Below, in pieces: positions 1 to 9,085 of a DNA stretch of 64,000 nt. The notes under the pieces were generated by a model. The model was not told the origin of the DNA. It searched no databases and worked only from the letters and a program-made list of their open reading frames with translations. A program made the translations under genes and the position numbers. The stretch is from Chitinophaga japonensis. GTDB lineage: Bacteria > Bacteroidota > Bacteroidia > Chitinophagales > Chitinophagaceae. The stretch is from the NCBI RefSeq assembly GCF_007830125.1, contig NZ_VLLG01000002.1, positions 1,434,550 through 1,498,549 of the forward strand, read 5' to 3'. Within the stretch, counting starts at the first letter, position 1. Every line of letters starts with the position of its first letter.

Positions 1-72
1 CTCTTTCACTGCGGAGGCAGGCCGCTGTATCACTTCGCCGGCAGCTATCTGGTTGGCTATATTGTCTGGTAA
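1..72 (+). CDS. possible C-terminal end of a gene cut by the window edge
   Basis: Frame 1 is open from the first base to a TAA at 70-72 and encodes 23 residues ending in GYIVW. Only the tail is visible, so no family can be named. It could equally be a chance open stretch. The following bases up to 313 show no convincing gene. Confidence 0.3.
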   Translation, partial: LFHCGGRPLYHFAGSYLVGYIVW

Positions 73-313
73 TAAATTGATGATGTCCGCCACTTATTAA
101 AAGCCTTTTGGCGTAAAGTTATTAAATAGTTGGGAGCGGCAGCGGGCCGGTTGCCTGGAATTTTTAACATATTATATAATCCGGATATGAGATGCACTTC
201 GTAACTTATGCCGGAAAAGTGACATGCGCTCACAATAAAAATTGTGAAAGCGTAGTTTAACTGTTGTACTGAAGCACCCGCATATACCAAGTGCCGGTCA
301 AAACCATCCAACC

Positions 314-784
314 ATGGAAGAAGGAAAAAAGAATGAAGTATACTCCCGCAGCGATACTGCCAAAGTAGACCTTCCCAACGAGGAATGGCAGAAGCTGCTG
401 TCGCCCGAGGTGTATCATATTGCCAGGGAAAAAGGGACCGAATGGGCCTTTACCGGGAAGTACTGGAACAGCAAGGAAAAGGGCACCTACTATTGCGCTG
501 CCTGCGGCAACCCGCTGTTTGTATCAGACGCCAAGTTTGAGAGCGCCTGCGGATGGCCCAGCTTTTTCCAGCCCCTTTCAAAGACCAGCGTTATTTATGC
601 GCCGGACAATTCCCATGGCATGCAGCGCACGGAAGTGATGTGCGGCCGCTGTAAGTCGCACCTGGGACATGTATTTGACGATGGCCCGCCGCCCACCGGC
701 CTGCGGTATTGCATTAACTCCGTTATCCTGGACTTTGAGCAGGCGCAGGAGGCGGAAAAGCGCTACAAGCGCAGCCCCGAATAA
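314..784 (+). CDS. msrB: peptide-methionine (R)-S-oxide reductase MsrB
   Basis: This enzyme reduces the R epimer of methionine sulfoxide in oxidised proteins, using thioredoxin. The 156-residue product has the full SelR/MsrB fold signature: two zinc-binding CxxC pairs (C61/C64 in YYCAACGNPLF and C110/C113 in CGRCKSHLGH), the CGWPSF block near 79-84, and the catalytic cysteine C133 in LRYCINS. Length is normal for a single-domain MsrB, and no MsrA domain is fused. The protein lacks an obvious signal peptide, so it is probably cytoplasmic. The start is the ATG at 314; it stands alone in front of an SRPBCC gene on the same strand. Identification is secure. Confidence 0.96.
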   Translation: MEEGKKNEVYSRSDTAKVDLPNEEWQKLLSPEVYHIAREKGTEWAFTGKYWNSKEKGTYYCAACGNPLFVSDAKFESACGWPSFFQPLSKTSVIYAPDNSHGMQRTEVMCGRCKSHLGHVFDDGPPPTGLRYCINSVILDFEQAQEAEKRYKRSPE

Positions 785-838
785 GACTTATATAGTAGGA
801 AATCCGTATATTTAACATGTACCAAAACCACAACTGTT

Positions 839-1363
839 ATGAAAGTACTGAAAGTACTGCTATGGATCGTTGGCATCATCCTGCTCATTGGTGTCATACT
901 CCTGGTAGCTGCTCCCACCAAAATGCATATTGAGCGCTCTGTAGCCATCAATGCCCCCGCCAGCCAGATATGGCCGCACCTGGTAAACTACGCATCATTT
1001 AACGACTGGAACCCCTGGTATAAAATGGATACCGCCGCACAATACACTATTACCGGCCAGGACGGCACGGTGGGCGCCGCCAGCAACTGGAAAGGAGAAA
1101 AGATAGGCGAGGGCCGGCTGGAAACCACTGCCATGGAGCCCTATACCAGCGTACAGCAGCAACTTACTTTTATCAAACCCTGGGAGTCTACCGCCGACTG
1201 CTACTATCGCCTGAGCGAGAACGCCGGCGTTACTACCGTTACCTGGGGATTTGACAGCGAATTTCCGCGCCCGCAGAACATTATGGGCCTGTTTATGAAA
1301 GGCTCGCTGGAAAAGGATTATGATAATGGGCTGCAGGACCTGAAAAAGCAGGTAGAGCAGTAG
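839..1363 (+). CDS. SRPBCC (START-like) family protein with N-terminal membrane segment
   Basis: The 174-residue product starts with a hydrophobic segment (about residues 5-25, WIVGIILLIGVILLVAA). A START-like domain follows, beginning HIERSVAINAPASQIWPHLVNYASFNDWNPW, the usual opening of the polyketide cyclase/SRPBCC superfamily. Such domains bind hydrophobic ligands in a deep pocket; the ligand here cannot be read from sequence. The membrane segment suggests that the domain is anchored at the inner membrane. The gene lies 54 bases after msrB on the same strand and may share its transcript. It is followed by a palindromic repeat and then the convergent susD. Confidence 0.85.
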   Translation: MKVLKVLLWIVGIILLIGVILLVAAPTKMHIERSVAINAPASQIWPHLVNYASFNDWNPWYKMDTAAQYTITGQDGTVGAASNWKGEKIGEGRLETTAMEPYTSVQQQLTFIKPWESTADCYYRLSENAGVTTVTWGFDSEFPRPQNIMGLFMKGSLEKDYDNGLQDLKKQVEQ

Positions 1364-1367
1364 AGAT

Positions 1368-1505
1368 TCCAAATCCCCAGGGGGGAAATTCCAAAATCCA
1401 AATTCCAAATTCCAAACGGAAAGGGACATGATTCACTAAAAAGCGGTCTGCTTTTACTTTAGACACAATTCCCCCGTTTGGAATTTGGTATTTGGAATTT
1501 CAAAG
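1368..1505. repeat. palindromic repeat element, family A, copy 1
   Basis: The left arm (about 1382-1419) is built of tandem AAATTCC words and the right arm (about 1471-1501) of the complementary GGAATTT words. Together they can fold into a long imperfect hairpin. The central 50 bases contain a core ending in CTGCTTTTAC that is nearly repeated in the second copy at 37083-37210. It sits between two convergent genes, so it may also terminate transcription. Confidence 0.75.
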
Positions 1506-1506
1506 A

Positions 1507-3219
1507 TCAGTATCCTTCATTCTGCGTCAGGGTAGGTTCCCCGTTCTTCGAGCTGTTCACAATTTCCTGCAGCGGAATAGGATAGTAAATGTTGTGATCC
1601 CTGAAAGTAGCTACGTTAAGGTAGGTACGTTTCAGCTTTTCCTTAGCCAGGTAGTCATTCAGCACCTCCGGGGCAATACCCCAGCGCACCAGGTCGAAGA
1701 AGCGGTGCCCTTCCATGGCAAACTCCAGCCGCTCTTCAAAACGCACGGCCCTGCGCGCCGTTTCTTTATCCGCCCAGGGCGTGGTATACAGGCCTATCTG
1801 GTAATTGGCCGCATTGCTGCCATCGGGCATTTTTACAAACCCCTCCGGGTTGGCGGCCCGTTCGCGTATCATATTCACCAGCTCCCGCGCCCGCTCCAGC
1901 GAGCCTGTTTCCACCTCGCATTCCGCCAGCCAGAGTATGACATGGGAGTAGCGGATCATGCGGTAGTTGTTGGCGTTTTGCCGGGGATTGTTGGCAAAGG
2001 TGCCGCTGCCGATATCCGCCTTGTAGAACATGTGTTTTTTGGGAGAATAGGGGCCGGCATAGGCCTGGTCACGTATCCAGGCTTTGCCGGGATGCAGGCC
2101 GTGGTCCAGGTAGGGAATGCCACGACGGCCTACGGTCCAGTCCAGCCGCGGGTCCAGCGCGCCGGCGTATGGGGTAAAGGGCGCGTTGGATTCAATGCCC
2201 TGGTCGTTGGTCACGTCGGTATCATTGAAGGTGTTCAGCATGGGCAGGCCGGTGGCGTCTGTCTTAAAAGCGTTCACCAGGTTCTGCGAGGGCTGGAAAA
2301 AACCGCAGCAGGTGGTGGGCCCGCCGTAGGGGTAGTTGAGGGTAGCGCCCTGGTTGCCATTCTCGCCGCCGGGTGCGCCGTCATTCACGGAGTGCTGCAC
2401 CTCCAGGATGGATTCCGCATTGTTGTTGGTAGCCAGGCGGAAATTATCTGCATACCGGGCCACCAGTGTATAGCCGCCCTGGGCCATGATCAAGTCCAGC
2501 AGGGCTTTGGCTTCCGCATATTTCTGCTGGAACAGGTAAGCCTTTGCCAGCAGGGCGGCGGCGGCCCATTTGGAAGCGCGGCCGGGCTGGGACTGGCGGT
2601 GGGGCAGGTTTTCATAGGCGTACTGCAGGTCTGCCTCTATATTGGGCCATATGTCCGCCTCGTTGCTCACTTTGGTGCTTTCCGCATCCTCCGGGTTATA
2701 GGTGTTCTCATCAATGTAAGGCACATGGTTCCACATTTTCTTGGCTTCAAAATGATAGTGCCCGCGAAGGAAACGGGCTTCGGCCGTAATGGCCTTGCGC
2801 TCGTCATCGGTCAGGTCTTCCGTTCTGGCCAGGGTTTGCAGCACGTCATTGGAACGGGCTACGCCATCGTACACGGCCCGCCATTTGCCCCGGAAATAGT
2901 CATTGTCCGACAAGATCTGGTAGGTCTCTATCAGGCTGATGGCGGGCTGGTCGCCGGAGGTGGTGCCTTTGTAGGCATCGTCTGCAGCTACGCTGCCATA
3001 CACCCAGTTGTCGGCAGAGCTGTGGTAGGTGGTATTGCCGGCGCCCACACCGTCCAGCAGGGAGTAGGCGGATATCAGCAGGGCGTTTACGCCATTGCGG
3101 GTGTTCAGTTGCTCCGGCAGCAGCACGCCTTTGGGCTTCAGGTCCAGGAAGCTGTTGCTGCAGGCGGTGAAGAAGGCCAGCAGCAGGAGCGCGTATATGG
3201 TTTTACGTGTATTCATCAT
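1507..3219 (-). CDS. SusD/RagB family outer-membrane nutrient-binding lipoprotein
   Basis: SusD-like proteins are surface lipoproteins that cap a SusC TonB-dependent transporter and capture glycans or peptides. The 570-residue product has a lipoprotein signal with cysteine 20 in FFTACSNS. It then has the SusD N-terminal region (SFLDLKPKG), TPR-like helical stretches, and the typical C-terminal block AVRFEERLEFAMEGHRFFDLVRWG. Length is normal. It follows susC by 16 bases on the minus strand, the standard susC-susD order and surely one transcript. No glycoside hydrolase, sulfatase or regulator gene lies beside the pair, so the substrate is unknown. Confidence 0.95.
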   Translation of the reverse strand: MMNTRKTIYALLLLAFFTACSNSFLDLKPKGVLLPEQLNTRNGVNALLISAYSLLDGVGAGNTTYHSSADNWVYGSVAADDAYKGTTSGDQPAISLIETYQILSDNDYFRGKWRAVYDGVARSNDVLQTLARTEDLTDDERKAITAEARFLRGHYHFEAKKMWNHVPYIDENTYNPEDAESTKVSNEADIWPNIEADLQYAYENLPHRQSQPGRASKWAAAALLAKAYLFQQKYAEAKALLDLIMAQGGYTLVARYADNFRLATNNNAESILEVQHSVNDGAPGGENGNQGATLNYPYGGPTTCCGFFQPSQNLVNAFKTDATGLPMLNTFNDTDVTNDQGIESNAPFTPYAGALDPRLDWTVGRRGIPYLDHGLHPGKAWIRDQAYAGPYSPKKHMFYKADIGSGTFANNPRQNANNYRMIRYSHVILWLAECEVETGSLERARELVNMIRERAANPEGFVKMPDGSNAANYQIGLYTTPWADKETARRAVRFEERLEFAMEGHRFFDLVRWGIAPEVLNDYLAKEKLKRTYLNVATFRDHNIYYPIPLQEIVNSSKNGEPTLTQNEGY

Positions 3220-3235
3220 GTTTGGGTTTTAGATG

Positions 3236-6200
3236 TCAGAAACTAAGATTGGCGCCTACCAGGTATACTTTGGCTACGGGGTAAGCCCCTTCGTCCACGC
3301 CCATATGCCGGTCGTTGTTAGGGTCATAGTTGCGCAGGTTGATCTCGGGGTCCAGGCCGGTGTAGCTGGTGAAGGTGAAAAGGTTCTGGCCCTGTACGTA
3401 CACCCGTACCCGTTCTATGCCCCATCTTTTCAGCAGGCTTTCCGGCAGGTTGTAGGATAGCTGTATGTTCTTGATGCGCAGGTAAGACCCGTCCTCCAGG
3501 TAGTAGGTGGAGGGGTTGCTGCTGATCACATCATTGGAACGGAGCTGGGGCAGTTTGGCGTCTGTTTTGCCGGGGCGCCAGGAGTCTTCCAGCATGCGCC
3601 TGCTGCGGTTGCCGGCAAAGGTGGGAAAGTCCGTCCAGTAGCGCACGTAGTTAAAGATGTCGTTGCCCTGCACGCCCTGTGCAAACAGGGTGAGGCCAAA
3701 CTGCTTGTAATTCACCTGGGCATTGATGCCGTAGGTAAAATCCGGGTGGGGGCTGCCGATGATGGTGCGGTCGTTGGCGTCTATCTTGTTATCCCCGTTC
3801 ACATCGCGGAAGCGGAACTGCCCGGCCTTGTTGTTGGCCCCGCCGCCAAACTGGGGCGGCGCTTTGCTGGCATCGTCGTCGCTCTGGAAGATTCCGTCTA
3901 TCACGTACCCGAAGAAGGAAGAAATGGGATGCCCGGCCTGGGTCACTGTCATGGCCGGCAGGCGGGTGGTAAAGCCAAAGTAGCGGGTATTGGGGTTGCC
4001 GTCTGTTTTCTGCACCTCGTTCTTATAGGCGCTGAAGTTCACACCCAGGTCGTAGGTGAGGTCGCCGCGCATGGCATCGTCGCTGAAATTGAGGCCCAGC
4101 TCAATGCCCTTGTTTACCATGGTGGCAATGTTGCGGAAGGGGTTGGTGGCCTGCCCCTGGGTATATTGTATCTCTATGGGGAAGAGCATGTCGGAGGTCT
4201 TGCGCTGGTAGAGGTCCACCGCCAGGGCCAGCTTTCCCTTGATCACGGTAGCATCCAGCCCTATGTTGGTGCTGGTGGTGGTTTCCCATTTGGCGTCCGG
4301 GTTGCCGAACTGGTTCAGCTCATAGCCTTGCAGGGCGGAAGAGTTGGAGCCATTGAGATCATAAAAGGAAGTGGCCGGGTTGGTGCCAAAGGTCGTATAG
4401 GGGGTATAGTTACCTATTTCCTGGTTACCGGTGCGGCCCCAGCCTACACGCAGTTTCAGGTCGTTGATAGCGGTCACTGATTTCATGAAAGGCTCTTCGG
4501 AAATACGCCATCCCGCGCTGGCTGCCGGGAAATACGCCACGTTCTGCCGTTTGGAGAAGCGGGAGGAGCGGTCACGGCGCAGCGTAAAGTCCACCAGGTA
4601 TTTTTCACTGTAATTATAATTGATCTTGCCGAACTCGGAGGCCAGTCGCCAGTCGCCGTACACGCCGCTGTTGGTGGCGGTGCTGCCGTTGCCGGCATCC
4701 AGGTAGCGGTTGTCCAGGTCGTCCAGGAAAAAGCGGGAGCGACCGGTGGTAAGCGGATCGTTCATACTACCGATAGCCTCTGTGCCCAGCAGGAAATTGA
4801 AGTGGTGGACACCGGACAGGTCCAGCCGGTAGGTGAGGGTGTTGTACCAGGTCCAGGTGTTGCTATAGGCCGTATTGATGGAGAGGCTGTTTACGCTGGC
4901 GGATTCGCTGGATTCAATATCGCGGACGGTGAAGTTCCTGTAATGGTTCCAGTTAAAGTCCACCCCAATGCTGGTGCGGGCGGTGAGGTTGCGGAGAATG
5001 TCCACTTCCGCCCAGGCGTTGCCGAACAGGCGCAGCTCCTTGGTCACATTGTCCCTGTTGCGGTACAGGGCCGCTACCGGGTTCTTGGCGTTATCCAGGT
5101 CGCCGCCCTTGGTGCCGGCGAAATTGCCCATGATATCATATACCGGTATGATGGGCTGCATACGGTAGGCAAAGGAAATGGGATTGCCTTCGTTCTGGTT
5201 GCCGGCCGGCTGGCCGATGCGCTCGCCGTAAGCTACCTGGAAGTTTTCCCCCACGCGTATGGCCCTGGTGACGTTAAATTCCGTATTGGCGCGCACGGAG
5301 TAGCGTTTGTAGCCGGTATGGATCAGGATACCTTCCTGGTTAAAGTAGTTCAGCGACATGGCATAGCGGGCGGACTCGCTGCCGCCGGATACCTTGAGCT
5401 GGTGGTTCTGTATGGGGGCGGGATCAAAGATCTCGTCCATCCAGTTGGTGCCGGCTTTATTGGCCCGGGTGATCAGCCATTTTGATTTCCGGAACTCCGG
5501 GCTTTCAATGTCGGTAGTGTAATTGGCGGGGTCTACGCGGGGATCGCCCTCCATGGCGCCTTCCGGGAAAATGTAGTCCGGTATTACCGGGGTGGGACCG
5601 TTGCCAAACTGGGCATGCGTGGGATTGCCGTTGCCTGCCACGTTTCCGGCATTGATGCGCGATTCCCAGAGCAGGTTGGCATACTCCTGCGTATTCAGCA
5701 GGTCCAGGAACTTGCCGGGGCGCTGGGTGCCGTAATAGAAGTCGTAGCTAAGTTTGGGCTTGCCCAGCTTGCCTTTCAGGGTAGTGATGATCACCACGCC
5801 ATTGCCGGCCCGGGCGCCGTAGATGGAAGATGCGGAGGCGTCTTTCAGCACCTGGGTGGATTCAATGTCGCCCAGGTTCAGGGTGTTCAGGTTGCCTTTG
5901 GTGGGCACGCCGTCAATAATGTAGAGGGGAGAGTTGTCGTTAATGGTGCCAAAGCCGCGGATGCGCACCATTACGTTGCCGCCGGGGCTGTTGTCCGTGC
6001 CTACGGTAACGCCGGCTACGCGGCCCTGCAGCGCCTGGCCTACGTTGGCCGCCGGTGCGGACAGCAGCTTTTTAACATCTACCGTGGCCACGGCGCCGGT
6101 AATGTCTTTTTTGCTCTGGCTGCCGTAGCCGGTCACTACTACTTCATTGAGGTTGCCCACACTTTCTGACAGGGCTACGTTGAGGACAGTGCTGCTGCCT

Positions 6201-6472
6201 ACAGGCACTTCTTTGGGAGCGTATCCCACAAAGGAGAATACCAGGGTGGCGCCCGGGCTGGTCTCAATACTGAAAGTACCGGTTGGCGCAGTAGCCGTAC
6301 CCTTGTTGGTACCTTTGACCACCACGGTAACGCCGGGCAGCGGGGTTTGGGTTTTTTCATCGGTCACCGTGCCGGTGATCTTTTGCTGCTGGGCAAAGGC
6401 GGGGGCGCTCAGCAGCAGGAGCAGCCAGATGGCTGTGCGCCGCGGAAGGCGCAAGTGAACGCGGACATTCAT
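3236..6472 (-). CDS. SusC/RagA family TonB-dependent outer-membrane receptor
   Basis: This is the outer-membrane transporter of the SusCD pair. The 1078-residue product has a signal peptide (hydrophobic residues about 14-27, ending AFAQQQ). A carboxypeptidase-regulatory-like domain follows (about 30-105, KITGTVTDEKTQTPLPGVTV). Next come the SusC motif NLNEVVVTGYGSQ, a plug domain with DGVPTKGNLNTLNLGDIES, a long beta-barrel, and a terminal barrel strand ending LVGANLSF. Length and order are typical. The ATG at 6472 precedes the signal peptide directly. A strong promoter with an overlapping LacI-type palindrome lies at 6745-6775, giving an mRNA leader of roughly 265 bases. The substrate cannot be inferred. 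Confidence 0.96.
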   Translation of the reverse strand: MNVRVHLRLPRRTAIWLLLLLSAPAFAQQQKITGTVTDEKTQTPLPGVTVVVKGTNKGTATAPTGTFSIETSPGATLVFSFVGYAPKEVPVGSSTVLNVALSESVGNLNEVVVTGYGSQSKKDITGAVATVDVKKLLSAPAANVGQALQGRVAGVTVGTDNSPGGNVMVRIRGFGTINDNSPLYIIDGVPTKGNLNTLNLGDIESTQVLKDASASSIYGARAGNGVVIITTLKGKLGKPKLSYDFYYGTQRPGKFLDLLNTQEYANLLWESRINAGNVAGNGNPTHAQFGNGPTPVIPDYIFPEGAMEGDPRVDPANYTTDIESPEFRKSKWLITRANKAGTNWMDEIFDPAPIQNHQLKVSGGSESARYAMSLNYFNQEGILIHTGYKRYSVRANTEFNVTRAIRVGENFQVAYGERIGQPAGNQNEGNPISFAYRMQPIIPVYDIMGNFAGTKGGDLDNAKNPVAALYRNRDNVTKELRLFGNAWAEVDILRNLTARTSIGVDFNWNHYRNFTVRDIESSESASVNSLSINTAYSNTWTWYNTLTYRLDLSGVHHFNFLLGTEAIGSMNDPLTTGRSRFFLDDLDNRYLDAGNGSTATNSGVYGDWRLASEFGKINYNYSEKYLVDFTLRRDRSSRFSKRQNVAYFPAASAGWRISEEPFMKSVTAINDLKLRVGWGRTGNQEIGNYTPYTTFGTNPATSFYDLNGSNSSALQGYELNQFGNPDAKWETTTSTNIGLDATVIKGKLALAVDLYQRKTSDMLFPIEIQYTQGQATNPFRNIATMVNKGIELGLNFSDDAMRGDLTYDLGVNFSAYKNEVQKTDGNPNTRYFGFTTRLPAMTVTQAGHPISSFFGYVIDGIFQSDDDASKAPPQFGGGANNKAGQFRFRDVNGDNKIDANDRTIIGSPHPDFTYGINAQVNYKQFGLTLFAQGVQGNDIFNYVRYWTDFPTFAGNRSRRMLEDSWRPGKTDAKLPQLRSNDVISSNPSTYYLEDGSYLRIKNIQLSYNLPESLLKRWGIERVRVYVQGQNLFTFTSYTGLDPEINLRNYDPNNDRHMGVDEGAYPVAKVYLVGANLSF

Positions 6473-6744
6473 ACGATGCTGGTTTTAAAGGTGTAGAATG
6501 GAATGATTGATCGTATATCAGGCTTCTCAGTATGGCAATATTCCTCCTGCAGCAGGTAGCAGGCAGGCAGACCTTTTCCGGCATAATGCAACGTGGAAGC
6601 GTAATATCTGGTTTGAACAACAGCTACAGCAAACCGGACGGAATTAACACAACATTTCTACACGCAACAATTTGCTACAGTTACTACACTCATCAGGTGC
6701 TTGTTTTAATAACGTGAACTACTCCGGGTTCGATCCGGACAAGT

Positions 6745-6775
6745 AAAAGATACAAACTTTTACAAACGATTGCAA
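6745..6775 (-). promoter_or_regulatory. susC promoter, Bacteroidota type
   Basis: On the minus strand TTG (6773-6775) is followed, after exactly 20 bases, by TATCTTTT (6745-6752). This fits the -33 TTTG/-7 TAnnTTTG promoter described for Bacteroides. Transcription would start near 6738. The rest of the 397-base gap (6473-6869) is leader and A/T-rich sequence without a recognisable gene. Confidence 0.65.
6760..6775. promoter_or_regulatory. LacI-family-like operator over the susC promoter
   Basis: TTACAAACGATTGCAA is an imperfect 16-base palindrome with a central CG, 12 of 16 positions matching its own reverse complement. It has the layout of LacI-family operators. Its right half contains the -33 element of the susC promoter, so a bound repressor should block RNA polymerase. 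No LacI regulator gene is in the window. Confidence 0.55.
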
Positions 6776-6869
6776 TCTTTTTCAAAAAAGACAAAAAAAG
6801 ATAACAGGCTCAGCGGAAGCCATTTACGGTATCAGTACAGCAGGGAAATAGAAAAGTGCGGGCAGGCCC

Positions 6870-7157
6870 TCAGGAAACGTAGGATTGCAGCTCGTGCACG
6901 TAAGTGGTAGGTTCAAACTCAATGATCTCGTACATGGCTAACTGGTATTTATCGAACGGGTCTTCCGTGATGATCTGCTCTACTTCCTTGCGGCTGGAGG
7001 CCTTACAGATGATGAGGCCGCCGGATCTCGGTTTTCTGCGGCCGGAGAGGATGAACTGGCCGCTTTTATAATATTTGTCAAGAAAAGCCCGGTGGGCTTC
7101 CAGGTAGTGCTCAATAGCCGTTAAGGGCCGTATGTACTGTAGTAGGATCAGGAACAT
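6870..7157 (-). CDS. YciI family protein
   Basis: The 95-residue product fits the YciI-like family, small ferredoxin-fold proteins whose role is mostly unknown. It has the usual opening MFLILLQYIRPL, a central AHRAFLDKYYKSGQFILSGRRKPRSGG region with the conserved histidine and the glycine-rich turn, and the C-terminal DPFDKYQLAMYEIIEF. The DPF motif is characteristic. It is a single-domain cytoplasmic protein, upstream of susC on the same strand but separated by about 400 bases and a separate promoter, so a functional link to the SusCD pair is unlikely. Confidence 0.85.
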   Translation of the reverse strand: MFLILLQYIRPLTAIEHYLEAHRAFLDKYYKSGQFILSGRRKPRSGGLIICKASSRKEVEQIITEDPFDKYQLAMYEIIEFEPTTYVHELQSYVS

Positions 7158-7308
7158 GGTGTTGGCTGCTGTTCAATGATTAAGGAAATGTGAAAACCGT
7201 TCTGCAAAGGTATAAAACTATTGCCGGAATTGGTTTATTGTATATGGAAGGAGGAAATTTGTGTAATTTTACGCATTCATCATTTTTTAAATCTTTGAAT
7301 CCCTTCTT

Positions 7309-9084
7309 ATGCATTTCAAGCACAGTACAATTTTCCGGGTTTTGTTAACCGCCATGATCGCCGCTGCTGTATTCAGCAGTTGTTCCAAAATACCGGAGGA
7401 AAGCAAGCACATTCCCAAGGATGCGGGTATTGTGCTGGGTATCAACAGCAAGCAGGTAGTGCAGAAGCTGGTTACCAACGGTATTACGATGGACAAGCTT
7501 TTTGCCGCCCTGCAGGAGAAAGATACTGCCAGCGAGGCCGCTAAAGCCATCCGGGATGCGGAAAACTCCGGCATAGACCTGAACAGCAACTTTTTTGCTT
7601 CCGTGGTATTCGGCGAGGCCAACAACTCCTACGCCATGTTTACCGGCAGCCTGAAAGACGCCGCCAGGTTCGAGGCCTTCCTGAAAAAGAGCGCTCCCGG
7701 TTTTACCTCCAAAACCCAAAATGACTTTACGTATGCCTGGCTGCAGGACGATCAGTCCCTGGTAGCCTGGACTAAAAGCAGCGTGATCTACCTGCATCCG
7801 TTTGATATGGATGAGCTGAAGAAGCGCGGCAGGGGCCCTGTTCCCGGGTTCCCGGGGCCGGATGCGCCTGACAGCATGGACGAAGAGGACGCCGATGCCG
7901 CCACCCCGCAGCCGGCCGTGGCCATTACTGCGGAAGATGAAGGCGAAGCCGCTACCTGGGCTGCTGTGGCCGACAAGCTCTTTCACCTGAAGGACAATGA
8001 GACCGCCGGTTCCATCCCCGCTTTTAAGGACCTGCTGAAGGAAAGCGCCGACATGAGCTTTTTTGTGCACCCCGAAGTGATCTACAACAACCAGCTCACC
8101 ATGCTGCCCGCCAACTTCAAAAAGCTGCTGGAAGACTGCTACTATGCCGGCACCGTTGATTTTGACAAGGGCCAGATCGTGATGAACGGCCGTTCCTATG
8201 CCGGCGAGGCCCTGGCCGATATCTATAAGAAATACGGTAACAATACCGTGGACCTGGATATGCTGGAAAAATATCCCTCCGGGGATATCAGCGCTTTTGT
8301 AGCCTATGGCTTTGACCTGCGCATGATCGGGGATATTATTAAAAGCACCGGTACAGACGGTATTGTAAATATGATGATGGGCAAGTCCGGCCTTACCCTG
8401 GACGATGTGCTGAATGCTTTCAAAGGCCAGATGGTATTTGTGGCCTCTGACTTTGAAATGAAGAAAAAGCCCCTGCCTTTCTACCCGGAAGACAGCACCA
8501 TGAGCACGGACAGCAAATGGGTATTTGCCATGAAAGTGGGCGACAAGGCCGCTTTTGAAAAGCTGATGAACTCCCCCATGGTAAAAGGCTTCTTTGAAAA
8601 ACAGGGCGACCAGTATGTACCTACCATGCAGGGCCCCAATATGCCCGCCGTATCTATCAACGATAAGCTGGTAACGGCAGCATCAGACAGCGCACTGCTG
8701 AAAGCCTACCTGGCCGGTAATGGCAAGGCTAAGCTGGACAATGATCTTACCGGGAAGATAAAAGGTAATCCCCTGGGGATGTATGTAAACTTTGAAAAGA
8801 TCATGCAGCAGATACCGGAAAGCGAAATGCCGGAAGACGGCAAGCCGCTGGCCCTGCAGGCCAAAAACCTGCTGAAAGAGCTGCATGCTGTAAGCCAGCC
8901 TTTCAACGGTAAGATGCAGGAATCGCAGGTAGTGCTCACCTTTAAGAATGAGCAGGAGAACAGCCTGGTGCAACTGGTAAACCTGGGTACCGCCGCCGCC
9001 AAATATTACAGGGAGCAAAAAGTGAAAGAAGAAAGCGTGCAGGAAGATACTACGGTAGCCACGGAAGCGGCGCCTGAGGAGTAG
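7309..9084 (+). CDS. DUF4836 family lipoprotein
   Basis: The 591-residue product starts with a lipoprotein signal (residues 10-25, cysteine 25 in VFSSCSK). The mature part begins IPKDAGIVLGINSKQVVQKL, the pattern of DUF4836, a Bacteroidota family of unknown function. An acidic, proline-rich spacer (around residues 185-210, DSMDEEDADAATP) separates two halves that both seem to contain an FDMDELKK- or FEKLMNSP-like unit, suggesting internal duplication. A glutamate-rich tail ends the protein. It is probably anchored in the outer or inner membrane facing the periplasm. It is transcribed alone; a palindromic repeat follows. Confidence 0.8.
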   Translation: MHFKHSTIFRVLLTAMIAAAVFSSCSKIPEESKHIPKDAGIVLGINSKQVVQKLVTNGITMDKLFAALQEKDTASEAAKAIRDAENSGIDLNSNFFASVVFGEANNSYAMFTGSLKDAARFEAFLKKSAPGFTSKTQNDFTYAWLQDDQSLVAWTKSSVIYLHPFDMDELKKRGRGPVPGFPGPDAPDSMDEEDADAATPQPAVAITAEDEGEAATWAAVADKLFHLKDNETAGSIPAFKDLLKESADMSFFVHPEVIYNNQLTMLPANFKKLLEDCYYAGTVDFDKGQIVMNGRSYAGEALADIYKKYGNNTVDLDMLEKYPSGDISAFVAYGFDLRMIGDIIKSTGTDGIVNMMMGKSGLTLDDVLNAFKGQMVFVASDFEMKKKPLPFYPEDSTMSTDSKWVFAMKVGDKAAFEKLMNSPMVKGFFEKQGDQYVPTMQGPNMPAVSINDKLVTAASDSALLKAYLAGNGKAKLDNDLTGKIKGNPLGMYVNFEKIMQQIPESEMPEDGKPLALQAKNLLKELHAVSQPFNGKMQESQVVLTFKNEQENSLVQLVNLGTAAAKYYREQKVKEESVQEDTTVATEAAPEE

Positions 9085-9085
9085 G

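Noticed and set aside
57..311. 84-residue open frame on the minus strand at the window start
   Set aside because: No motif, no promoter and unusual composition; it overlaps the visible tail of the plus-strand frame ending at 72.
1492..3246. 584-residue open frame antisense to susD
   Set aside because: It is the shadow of a G+C-rich coding strand, has low-complexity valine/glycine-rich sequence, no family motif, and susD on the other strand is certain.
6723..6739. tRNA T-arm-like hairpin (TCCGG, GTTCGAT loop, CCGGA) in the susC leader
   Set aside because: There is no acceptor, D- or anticodon arm around it, and loop and stem are shifted by one base from a real T-arm. Taken as chance.
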